DNA from: Macrostomum hystrix
Lineage: Eukaryota > Platyhelminthes > Macrostomidae
DNA length: 64,000 nt
Assembly: GCA_950097015.1 (NCBI GenBank)
Contig: CATNEN010000001.1
Location: 1,910,001 to 1,974,000 of the forward strand
Direction of reading: 5' to 3'
This document shows, piece by piece, positions 1-11,300 of the stretch. Position numbers and translations under genes: made by a program. The first letter of the stretch is position 1, and every line of letters starts with the position of its first letter. Below the pieces are notes generated by a model. It saw only the letters and a list, made by a program, of their open reading frames with translations. It was not told the origin of the DNA and searched no databases.

Positions 1-351
1 ACAGGTTAGCATCGGCTGGTTAACAGGTTAGCATCGGCTGTCTAACGGGTTAGCATCGGCTGTCTAACAGGTTAGCATCGGCTGTCTAACAGGTTAGCAT
101 CGGCTGTCTAACAGGTTAGCATCAGCTGTCTAACGGGTTAGCATCGGCTGTCTAACAGGTTAGCATCGGCTGTCTAACAGGTTAGCATCGGCTGTCTAAC
201 AGGTTAGCATCAGCTGTCTAACGGGTTAGCATCGGCTGTCTAACAGGTTAGCATCGGCTGTCTAACAGGTTAGCATCGGCTGTCTAACAGGTTAGCATCG
301 GCTGTCTAACAGGTTAGCATCGGCTGTCTAACAGGTTAGCATCGGCTGTCT
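1..351. repeat. 22-bp minisatellite
   Basis: About 16 tandem units with core GGTTAGCATCGGCTGTC run from the window edge to position 351. Units differ mainly by ACAGG or ACGGG and by CATCGG or CATCAG. The array is probably truncated by the window start. No protein-coding signal is associated with it. Confidence 0.95.
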
Positions 352-1960
352 TTAAGCTTTTCCTTATACCAACCTTTAGTAATTTTTTTCTCTTTATCAA
401 ATCTTTGGTTTCTGGTTTACCATTTTGAACGCAATTTCTGCAGAACGTTTTTGTGAAAATGTGTTTTTTATCTTACTTTATTTTGATTCGCCGAAATTTC
501 CTGCTAGAAACCAAAGATTATTTTGTTAAATAATAATCGTCTTACTTGTAAAAACTGTTTTGCGAAATAAGCCTAGCTAGTTTTATCGTACAAAAAATAA
601 AAAAATGAATCAAATGTGTAAGACTCTTTCAGACTACTGGAACAAGCGCGTCAGTAGTATTATTAGGTTATCAAAGTTTTTAATCCATGATGTGGTAAAA
701 TTATTGGAAAATGATTAGAAATCCTTCGTCCTTCGTTTAAAGTTATCCTTTGTTTTCTTTTTGTTGGCCCAAGTCAACGTAATTTTTGTAAACCTCTGCT
801 TAGTACCTCTTTATTAGTCCCAAATATTTAAACCTATTGGACTACGCTTTTTATATTATTATTAAAATTTATTGTTTTCCTTACGTGACACTGACTGTCG
901 CTTTTGCTTAAATGCATCGCAATCATTTCTTTTCCATAAATCGATAGATTTTGCTTCTGCTCTTTGTTTTCAGGTCTTTGTCTCCTGGTTTTCTGTGTAT
1001 TTAAAGTTTTTCAATGCGCTTTTTTCTCGCACAAGCTTAAATTTGTCCAACATATAAACTTACCCTTCATTGTTCAAATTAACTTATTTGCCGGATTAAA
1101 TTAGTAGTAAGTATTAAATAGTAAATAAATTGCCAATTTAGTATCGTTGGTGTCGTTTCGTCTTTTTTACTATCATTTCTTCGCTTGAAATTCTGAATTA
1201 GAAATATGTATAGTATATTTAATAACAAGAAATATATGATTATGCGATTTTTGGTAAAGCTTTTTTTAACGCTTTTGTGGCTAGCCGTGTATGCCTTTTT
1301 GTTATTTTATTTTAGGTTTTAGCTAGTGACTTGAGCAAGTATATGAGTTTGTCTAGCTGGGTCAAAGCGTAGTATGAGTCTCTTATTCCGGAATTTGTAA
1401 TTCAGGGGATTTGTAATTTATGGAATGTGCAAAAAATGACGGCATTTTAGAATCTCTTAACACTCCTTTAATCCACTAATGATTGAAATTATTAATGATT
1501 AATTCTGATTGAGTTAGATTCAAAGTCATTAGTTATTCGTTAAAATTTTAAATTATTCTTTTGGCGGGACCGTATAATTTTAAAACTAAGACTAGAATTA
1601 ATGCATTTGCATAACGCTTCTAGGCCTAGTTTTTCTCCAGGGTGCCGGCAGCCCTCGAGCCCTTACCCTCATTATTAATTTGGCAGGCCAGAATTGCTTA
1701 AAAACTGCTGAATCATGGAATTTTATATTAGTCACGTGACGCAGGGTCTAGTCTGGTCTAATTGGGCCCACACCCCAATTCCAGTAGCCTGCCGTTCCGT
1801 GTACACTCGCACTGTACATTGAATGTGGGTTGGGGGGTTTGTCTGGCAGGCAGGCAGGCAGGCAAGGACAGGCAGGGGCAGGCAGAGTCCGTTATATTTA
1901 TTTTGCGGAACACGCGTCCATACCCATAAAGCGAGGAGGACCTCTCACTTTAGCACCCTC
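352..1960. other. AT-rich noncoding stretch
   Basis: I see no supported gene here. The only long ORF (872-1057) lacks splice context and compositional bias. A GGCA microsatellite with interruptions lies at about 1845-1885. Confidence 0.6.
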
Positions 1961-1963
1961 GGC

Positions 1964-1970
1964 TATATAG
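1964..1970 (+). promoter_or_regulatory. TATA-like box upstream of small ORF
   Basis: TATATAG lies 31 bases before the ATG at 2001. That spacing would put transcription start just upstream of the ATG and leave a very short leader. It supports, but does not prove, that the small ORF is transcribed. Confidence 0.35.
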
Positions 1971-2000
1971 AAGCCAGCTGTCTTTCGTGTCTAGATTAAG

Positions 2001-2258
2001 ATGACCCATTCTAACTTAATTTTGATAAGCCTTGCTATGAGTATGATTATGATCATTGTGTTGTTGTATTGCGTCGTGCAGACTTCAAATCGCTGGTTTA
2101 TAAATAACAGCTCTAGGTGCAAAGGACCAGATAGTTGTAGAACTCTGATTTCCAAACGAAATCAAAAGCTATGTGTACCAGCAAAGTATCCCTTGGACAA
2201 GGTAAGATTTTATTTATGCTGCGATGATCATTCGGGCAGATTGCTGTGCATCGATTGA
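2001..2258 (+). CDS. possible small single-pass membrane or secreted protein (85 aa)
   Basis: I do not recognise this ORF. It opens with a short polar start (MTHSN) followed by a strongly hydrophobic stretch at residues 6-28 (isoleucine, leucine, methionine, valine), which could be a signal anchor or uncleaved transmembrane helix. The remainder is basic and has several cysteines. A GTAAGA donor-like site follows the Lys codon at about residue 67, so the final 18 residues may be intronic read-through and a downstream exon may exist. A TATA-like box sits 31 bases upstream. The layout (short N-terminus, one helix, polar tail) resembles the single-exon ORFs at 52137-52673 and 55795-56436. A chance ORF remains possible. 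Confidence 0.3.
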   Translation: MTHSNLILISLAMSMIMIIVLLYCVVQTSNRWFINNSSRCKGPDSCRTLISKRNQKLCVPAKYPLDKVRFYLCCDDHSGRLLCID

Positions 2259-2504
2259 TTCTTACCCGTTCCGAAATTCCACCTATATAAGACGCAAAGT
2301 TATATTTGTTGATTCACCATTGCGTATCAGACTGTGCATTTGTATTGCTTTGGCTAAGCCAAAACTTGGCGACTATGTTTAAACATATAGTTTCGCTAAT
2401 AATGCTTATAAATGCATTTTTTGGTATGCATGCGCAATCATCGCTCTTCGGCGTCAAGTATTAAAACCCTTGCCTTACCTACACATTTTTTATTGATTGT
2501 ACCT

Positions 2505-2645
2505 CCTCTTGTCCAAACAAGAGGTCGTGAGCTCGCATCTTGGCTAGGTCAAATCTACTAGTGTCATTAAGAAATCGATTTTTCACTATTGCCCTAGTTC
2601 ACCCAGCTGTAAAATACAGTTTAAAATGGTTGAAATTTCATTAGT
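2505..2645 (+). repeat. SINE-like repeat, sense copy
   Basis: The copy starts with an AGGTCGTGAGCTCGCATC segment corresponding to the box-B region of other copies in the window, and later has TTCACCCAGCTGTAAAAT, matching TTCACTCAGCAGTAAAAT at about 27330. It is diverged. It is assigned by similarity to the copies at 2825-3050, 22370-22520 and 27198-27425. Confidence 0.5.
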
Positions 2646-2824
2646 ATCCGTCGTGACAGTCGTGTACACAGCTCTGCACTCGTAGAAAAGGCCGTTTCAC
2701 GAAACCGAAATTTCGGATCTAGCAAGCATTTTCACCACATCAAAATTAAAATTTCAACAGTAATTAATAATAATTTATTACACCTGTCTTAATTAAGCCA
2801 GATGTGCAGCCGAAAGCACAGCCA

Positions 2825-3050
2825 CAGCTATTGCGCGGCGCATCTGAAGACTGCTTTCGACTGTTCCGTCCATGGACTGGGGGGACGCCAAACCCACCCT
2901 CAATTACCCATTTAACAGCTGGGTGAACTGAAGCAATGCAGAGTTAAGTGTCTTTGCTAAAAGACACAAATTCTTCCAGTGGAGTCGGGAATCGAACCCC
3001 CGACCTTCAAGTCGTGAGTCCGACTGTGACACAATGCCGAGGTTTCACCC
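2825..3050 (-). repeat. tRNA-derived SINE-like element
   Basis: Read on the minus strand the element begins with a tRNA-like head: box-A-like GGCATTGTG, then GGTCGGGGGTTCGATTCCCG, a good match to a pol III box B. The body contains GTTCACCCAGCTG, and the far end has the palindromic CAGTCCATGGAC tail motif. The same tail recurs at about 27405 and 45630. This is the best-preserved copy of the family in the window. Confidence 0.7.
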
Positions 3051-4952
3051 GGGTGTTGTCTGTCCTATAAGTGCGGAATACAATTTTGTTGGAAAGGTTA
3101 TTTGAAGAGCTTTTCTTACAAAAGTTTTCTTCGAGCGCAAGAAATTCAAAGCTTGCTGGAGGCAAAAATCTAAAAAAATCGTATGCCTTGTTTTTTCCTG
3201 ATTGCTAAAAGAAAAGAAAGAAGACCGATTCGAAATTACAGGTAGTACAACAATTTGTCTGCAACAGTTGATTTTTGCAAGGCGGCAACATGAAGTGAGA
3301 AAAGGTAGGATTATTTTTATAAATATATATTTTTTTATTAAATTGTATTTCCTATATTGATTATTGAATTCTTATAAACAGAACAACGGTAGGCGGGCAC
3401 GGGCAGCACAAAAGCGCAAGGGTGTGTAAGAAAATTTACCAACGATGACCTCTGTCTGTCATCTGACTGCTTTGTATAATATATGAGAATAGTAATAAGA
3501 GTAATATTGTACTAGTATACGTATATAGGTATTTACAGCTGACACATTACACGGGGCGGTGGTTAGCAGCAATAATCTAAAAAAGACCAATTCTTGTCTC
3601 CTAGAAAGTTTTTTGTTATTCAAATCTGAGATTTGTTGATCCGCTGGGATATTTCAGGTTAGGATTGCAAAAATAACAGGATTGACAAAGAAACCATTTA
3701 ATCGGGTTAAAAACTGTTGGCTTACGGCTTTAGCAAAGGGATTTGCTGTTTGTGTATTAATGTAAAATGGAGCAGAAAAAAAAGAATTAATAATAATGCA
3801 AGCATGCAAGCATTCGGAAATTTCAAGATAAATTGACTCTATTAAAATTAAATATATTAGCAGTCTATACTACTCACACGCAGTAGGTAAGTAGGCAGGC
3901 TTGGATTTGGTAAAGGGAATTTTTAACTAGTTTGACTTATTATTTGTATTTTAGCAGCTTTATTAAAAAGGACTATTTTTTATGAAATAGCAATAACAAT
4001 ACAGACAGGCAGGAGAGCGACCTAAACAAACAAAATACCAGATACTATTATCAGCGAGACCTCTTTTAGCACCTAGAAATATATAGAACACTACTACTGT
4101 TGCTAATATAAATATAGACTTTTAACAGATTAGACATATGCATACAATAGATTTTATTTTCTGCACCAAGAAACGGAGAGGCGGAGTAGGGGAGCACAAA
4201 AGCTTGCTGCCAAAAAAGGAGAGAAGTATAGTGGGAGCAGGTAGGCCTATTGTTAGGAGTGAAATTTTTGTTAAATGTTACAACAATCGTACGCTCGCCA
4301 TATATAAAACAGTTGAAATTTTCAAAAAATTAGACGAAAAACACAGACAAACAAACAAACAAATAAAAACGGTTGCTTATTGATGTTTTTAAGTTGATGT
4401 TAACAAAAATCAACGAATTGATTTTTAATTAAGGTAAGGTGAACAGGAAATCGAAGCGGATAGGACAATTGACTTGTTAATCTTCTCTCTTGCGTGTGTT
4501 TTTCTTTCTTTAAAAAAGGCAACAAAATTTGTACACTAGACGTAAAAAAGAAAGAATGGAAATGAAGCAACAGAATTTAAACACAAATAGCTGCACGATA
4601 ATAGTAGTATTGTTGTCTGATGCTGTTAGCTTAGCAAATTGAAATTTGCCGCTGTACATTCAGCACGCACTCTCTAAGCAAGTGCCACTTTGAGGATAAA
4701 CTTGCTGCTCCACTGGGCTGCTGCCAGGTAAGAACTAATTAAGACAGCAGGGCGGGCTATAGCCAGAAGGATCTTAAAATAACACAAAAAGTTATAATTG
4801 TAATAAGACAGTTAATTAAATAAATTTGTACAACTTGCACAGAGCAATGCCCAACATAAATAATTATTGTTTGTTTTAACCAGACCAGCATTTTTTGCTT
4901 TTTTATAAACTTCTGTGCTTCTATAAGACAATAATGTATATTATTTAGTAGT
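3051..4952. other. intergenic and distal KMT2 3' flank
   Basis: AT-rich sequence with no supported ORF. The 81-residue plus-strand ORF at 4138-4383 has neither family similarity nor splice context. Nothing else is recognised. Confidence 0.5.
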
Positions 4953-4958
4953 TTTATT
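4953..4958 (-). terminator. polyadenylation signal of the KMT2C/D-like gene
   Basis: AATAAA on the minus strand lies about 75 nt past the KMT2 stop codon (TGA at 5032-5034), a plausible position for a short 3' UTR. It is the first canonical hexamer after the stop. Confidence 0.6.
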
Positions 4959-5031
4959 GTTCGGCATTCTCTTAGTGTTATAGCAACAGCGGACAGCCCT
5001 ACAGATTCTAAACCGAATGGGTCCAATTCGA

Positions 5032-5307
5032 TCAGTTCATCCACTTGCGACACTGGGGCGCGCCGCACATGCACGGAATCTTGCTGGCGTTGTCTTCAAA
5101 GTCGAATTTATAATCGTAGGTCAGCTCTTCGCCTTTCTCGATTCGCCTGCCGGCCACGATGATAATCTTGCGCTCCTTGTCGCATTCGATCATCTCGGCT
5201 GAGCAGTTGGGCTGGCAGCTGTGGTTGATGTAGCGCGCCGGGCCGCCGCTAATGGTGGCGTCGACAATCCAATTGTCGTCGAGGCGGAACATGTAGATGC
5301 CGCGGTT
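5032..5307 (-). CDS. KMT2C/D: KMT2C/D-like exon 17 (C-terminal half of SET and post-SET)
   Basis: Residues 4526-4616 and stop. [19 protein letters not shown] is followed by [12 protein letters not shown] (NHSC at 4553-4556), [14 protein letters not shown] (catalytic-core ELxxDY at 4586-4591), and the post-[16 protein letters not shown] with zinc-ligand cysteines at 4604, 4606 and 4611. All catalytic motifs are intact, so the enzyme should be active. Confidence 0.97.
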   Translation of the reverse strand, partial: NRGIYMFRLDDNWIVDATISGGPARYINHSCQPNCSAEMIECDKERKIIIVAGRRIEKGEELTYDYKFDFEDNASKIPCMCGAPQCRKWMN

Positions 5308-8300
5308 CTGGAAGGCGGGTCGGATAGGCATTAGTAGATTTAGGTGGATTAGTAGGAGATTAGGTAGAATGGATTAGTAGGAGATGAGGTAGGGTGAATT
5401 GGTAGGAGATTAGGTAGGATGGATTAATAGGAGATTAGGTAGGATGGATTAGTAGGACATTAGGTAGGGTGGATTATTAGGACATTAGGTAGGATGGATT
5501 AGTAGGACATTAGGTAGGGTGAATTAGTAGGACATTAGGTAGGATGGATTAGTAGGACATTAGGTAGGATGGATTAGTAGGACATTAGGTAGGATGGATT
5601 AGTAGGACATTAGGTAGGATGGATTGGTAGGAGATTAGGTAGGGTGGATTAGTTGGAGATTAGGTAGGATGGATTAGTAGCACATTAGGTAGGGTGGATT
5701 AGTTGGAGATTAGGTAGGATGGATTAGTAGCACATTAGGTAGGGTGGATTAGTTGGAGATAAGGAAGGATGGATGGTAGGAGATTAGGTAGGGTGGATTA
5801 GTTGGAGATTAGGTAGGATGGATTAGTAGGACATTAGGTAGGATGGATTGGTAGGAGATTAGGTAGGGTGGATTAGTTGGAGATAAGGAAGGATGGATGG
5901 TAGGAGATTAGGTAGGGTGGATTAGTTGGAGATAAGGAAGGATGGATGGTAGGAGATTAGGTAGGGTGGATTAGTTGGAGATTAGGTAGGATGGATTAGT
6001 AGCACATTAGGTAGGGTGGATTAGTTGGAGATTAGGATGGATGGATGGTAGGAGATTAGGTAAGGTGGATTAGTAGGAGATTATGTAAGATGGATTAGCT
6101 GTAAGTAGGGTAAGGTGATGTTTTGAAGGGCAGATTCATATTACATAAAGTATATAGAATAAGGTTGGAATTGGTTAGAGTAGAAATAGTCGTTTTAGAT
6201 GTTTTTTATACATAAGTTCGTTCATACTACTATGCCTTTAATTAAAACAGTAGTATGATTAAATAAATAGTATGTAATTATTTATAACTTTAGAAAAAGT
6301 GAAGTTATTATTAAGACATAAATATAGAACGTTTGTAATAAAAAACAAAAGTACAAAGGAAATTTATTGTAAAAATGAATTATATTTTTGAAATTGTCCT
6401 GTGTCAGTGTAATGACACTGTAAGTACATACTTAGATTAACAAAAATCCCAATTTGCAAGGTATCATAAAAACCCTAGAGACCATTAGAGAGAAGAATTC
6501 CACCTCTAAGCATAGTCGGAGAATTTTGTCATGAACAAGGTAATCGAGAAACTAACCTTATCCCCTCAGGGAAGGCTTTAGGAAAAGATCCCTCCTGGCA
6601 GATAATTGCTTAAAAGATACATTCCCGTAAAATCCAATTGATGGGAGAAATTAAACTTTAGAGTGAAAAAGCAGACGAGAAAACAATTCCCCCAAACTGC
6701 GCTAAATGAATGGTGGGAAAAATTGAGAATAGGAATACTTAGTTCACAGCTAGGAAGAATGGCATTTGAATTTTCTGAATTTGTTAGGATAAAAATGCAC
6801 GCTGGGTGTAAGAAACTGAGCATTAGAAATTATTAACTGACAGCTAACAATGACAGTCTGGGACTAAACACTGAATTATACAACCAGTATCGAATTATTA
6901 AAACCGTATAGGCTTCGTTCTAGGGAAGACTTTAGTGCTTGAGGAGGAGAGGAGTGTATGGAATCTAATCGGATAGATGGGATCAGCAAGGAATAGATAG
7001 GATCGGAGGAAAATCAATTATAGACGTTGGATTTCGGCTAGAAAAAAGCAAAAAAGCAATGTTTACCTGCGACTCGTAGAGTTTCTCGCGTCGATTGCCT
7101 AGCTCATTGCGAATGACCTCGCCGATGTACTCAATCACCATGGCGTGGCGCTCAAGGTCTCTAGCGGCAAACAGGCCCAGTCCTTGGATTCGCGATCGCC
7201 CAAGGTAGACGTTGAGTCGCCATTCGGTTTTTAGGCGTCGATATTGAGACGATTTCGAATGAGTGTACTGTTTAGTGTAGGGCGCCATTTCGCTCAGAGG
7301 ATTGGCCATAGACAGCGGGAGCGAATGTCGACTTCCGGCCGAAGCGCTGCCAGTTTGCAAATGAGCCCTGTGGTTAAGAAATGTGGGTTAGAAATTATTT
7401 AAATTAACTGCTTTCAAGCATTTATTACTGATGTTGAGTGGGGTGGGAGACTGCATTATAGCTTCGCGGAGTGAGGTGGCTGACTTTAACATGACACTGG
7501 GCGGAGTGGGGTGGGTCACTGGAGCGTCACACTTTTTGCGGAGTGAGGTGGCTGACTGTAACATGACACTGGGCGGAGTGGGGGTAGGTGACTGGAGCGT
7601 CACACTTTTTGCGGAGTGAGGTGGCTGACTGTAACATGACACTGGGCGGAGTGGGGTGGGTTACTGAAGCGTCACACTTTTTGCGGAGTGAGGTGGCTGA
7701 CTGTAACATGACACTGGGCGGAGTGGGGTGGGTTACTGAAGCGTCACACTTTTTGCGGAGTGAGATGGCTGACTGTAGCATGACAATTAGCGGGGTGGGG
7801 TGGGGTGGGGTTGGTTGCTGCGACTAGCGCATGACAAAATTACAAGCTTCAACCAGTAATCGATTAAACAAAATATATAGATTTTAGTGCAGCATAATAA
7901 GCGAAACCATAGAGGGATAAATAGATTTAGCCAACGACTAATAAGGTCAAGCGCATGCAAGGCTTTTGTCTATTAAACAAGTCTGAGTTAATTGCCAACC
8001 CTTGTAAATCACTCGCTTAAACACTCCAAAAAACATAGCTAATGACTAAAAACAAAATCAAATGCTAAAATAAAAAAAATTAATAATTCAACAAACGAAG
8101 ACACTAAACACACAACGAAACAACACAATAAAAAAATGTAATTCCTTCCTAATGCTTTGATGGCCCTCAGAATTTGCAAGTCCATTCGCTGCCATTGCAA
8201 ATAAAACTGGGATTTTTTTCTGGTGTTTTTTGAATCTCGAAAAATATCCCAGGATACCGGATAGTTGGGTAAATGGAAGGGAGGGGATAATCAGGAAAAT

Positions 8301-11300
8301 CCCTGGACGAAACGTCAGGCCACGCGCTTAAGCGGGATTTGCCCGATTAAAATAATTCTATTTAGAATACCCGTATTAAAAAATAGAGTTAGACAATAAT
8401 AAACGGAGGAAATTAACAGAAACAGTTATTTAGGATATTGATTGATGGCTGCAATCATTTAGTGAGAAATTAATTATTTTAGTAACAAAATAAACTAATC
8501 TACTTTTAAAAACATCCGGGCAACCAAAAAAAGCAATCAAGCTAACAGAAGGAAATCGAACAAAAAACTATGAAACACATTCAACCAAAGCAGCCTCTCG
8601 AAATAATGTTTGTTTTGTGGCCTATTGTCCGTTTTATGTCAGTTTTTGTTGTTGTGCAAATCTGCAATTCTATTCTGTATGTCTGTAGGTCTGTTCTGTC
8701 TGTCTCTAGGCCGGTTCTGTATTTCTGTAAAGTCAGTCTGTAAGGCTGTTCAGTGTGTCTGGTCTATCTGGCCTATCTGGCAAAGCATTAACGCGGTTGT
8801 CACCTAGTTTGACCGACTCTATCGTCTGCAATCGCCGCCAGTGCTGACGGGGCGGCGGCAATTGCAGAAGCGGAAGCCGAGGAGGCGGCTATGGCGGAGG
8901 CTGCCAAACCGCCAGCAGACGAAGCCGTTTGGGCGACAGTTGTTGAACAGCAACAAATCGGATGGCGTCTGATTTGATCAATCGAATTGTCAGTTTTTTG
9001 TTTTCGAATTATTATCGAACACAAATGAATTCTATTTAATAATTAATTGGGGATTTATAAGACAGGTACAAACCTTCGAAAGTAGGTTCTCATCTTGGGC
9101 TCGGATCTGGCACAGCCAGTCGGATTAATGGCCAGCGGCATCTCAGCAATGAGCTGCATTCGTCCGAATTTGAATGCGTAATCAGTCAGAACGTCCAGGC
9201 CAGGCAGCGACTCCACCGCGCGCAGTACATTTGGCTCCGTCAGGCCGAACATATCCTCACCAGTTAGATGCCTAGGAAATAGTTTTACAAGTCCGGCCGA
9301 GGATCGCAATTTGGCTATTTCGATTAGCAACGGTTGCCACACAGCGTCGCACGCGTCGGCAACTAGTTCGTGCACCGGCTGGCCAGTTTCTTCGACTCGC
9401 ACTCGAAACAGCGGCCCCAAGCCGCCGTCATGTCGCTCCTCGATGGTGCACTGATAGAAGCAGCGTTGGCCAACGGTGACCCGGGACCAATAGACCCTAG
9501 TTGACCAGTAGCCAACGGGATAGACGTGTCGGCTATTGTGATACAGCCCACTGCTAATCTGGGCCGGCAATAGTTGGCCTAAACGACGCAGACGAAGGCC
9601 GCCAATTCGCAGACTGGTGGAATCCGGCTGGTCCGACATTAGCGCCGCCGACACCTTGGAGGAATCGAATTTGGGGAACGGGAAATCTTTGGAAGAATCT
9701 ATATAGTTGAAATTTCGCATCTAATGTTTCTATCCGAAACAAAAAAACGGTATTATATAGTATCCAGTATTATATTATGGAGGTTAGGGGGGATCGGTGG
9801 CAGAGCGTATATCGCATTTCGCTCTCGCGCCAAGGTCCCTGAGCTCGATTCCGCGGCGATCGGCCACATTTATTTGGGGCGCAGCCGCGAAAGGAAGGTT
9901 TGGGAGCTTGTCGTGACATTTACGCCCTTGAGGGCCAACCTACAAGGCACAGTAAGAGTGTAAACTTCTTGACGATGAGAAAGTCAGAGTGGATGTACAC
10001 ACCTGTGTGAGCGTGTGCCTGCGTACAGTACCTGTGTGCGTGTGTGCTCAGGAGTCAGCGAAATGGGCAGAATTGCCTCCTCGCTGGCTGCGGCTCTAGT
10101 TTCACTAAATGATGTGCCATTGCCTGCAACCCTCCAGCAATTATTATTATTATAATCGAGGTTTCGGCCAAGTTTATAAAGTTTCTGACTTCTGACCGGG
10201 AGTCCAGGACGTCGGGAGTTCGAATATCATTTTAAGATGGGTAAAATATATGTGTTATTTAAAAAGATAATTAGGCCCTATTCCCCACTAGTTTCAGTCG
10301 CAGCAGTATTAGCTGTGGCAGTGTTAACATGTACTATTTAAATGTGTACTTTAATGCAGAGCAACGAAATCTATGCAAAAACTGCAGCTAATTTATTTGA
10401 TTTCTATTGTGCTCTCCAGAGCTTAAATTCCAAGTAAAATAAAAAATGCGTGTTAAAAAACTAGAAAAAGCTTATTTCCAATCCTAGGAATTCAATGCAT
10501 TTTGCAGAACGCTAGCTGATAACATTCACCTCAACAATACAATGCCCCTCGAAATGAGAAAATGTTCATTAATAAACCGAGCGTAACAGTTGAAAGGGGA
10601 AAGGATTAATTAAAATCTAGATTTATCCTAATCTGAAGGGATTAAAATAACTATATAAAAGGAGATAGGAAAAAAAATTTTGCGAAAAGAAGTAAATAAT
10701 CCAAAATTAATTGAGAATATACACAGAAAATAATTCATGCAACTACAGGTATCAATGGAGTAGTTACTGCATTTAAGCATGAGCCCAAATATCAAATTTT
10801 CAGCCTAGCAACCGCATAGCAACCGTGATCTTTTTAGCAGTCAAGGTGTCAAGGCTCTAGCTTAGCAATCGCATAGCAACCGTGATCTTTTTAGCAGTCA
10901 AGGCGTCAAGGCTCTAGCTTAGCAATCGCATAGCAACCGTGATCTTTTTAGCAGTCAAGGTGTCAAGGCTCTAGCTTAGCAATCGCATAGCAACCGTGAT
11001 CTTTTTAGCAGTCAAGGTGTCAAGGCTCTAGCTTAGCAACCGCATAGCAACCGTGGTCTGCAACCGTTAAACCAAAACTCTGGATTTGCTCACCTGAGCG
11101 CTCTCGTCCCGACAGATGTACACTCGCCGAGACACCTCCAGGCTGACTAGCTGCAGCTGATGCTCCTTGGGTCGGTGAGCCGGGCAGTACATGCCCCGGT
11201 CAGTGAACAGCATGCAGCCGCTTTCGTTGGCGCACATCACGTGATAGACGGCGGTGCACCTAGATCGATAGCAGGCTAGGCCGGCACCGGGCCGATTGCA

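Noticed and set aside
1-351. Possible CRISPR array at the window start and in other arrays
   Set aside because: Units are contiguous with no unique spacers, and the genome is eukaryotic.
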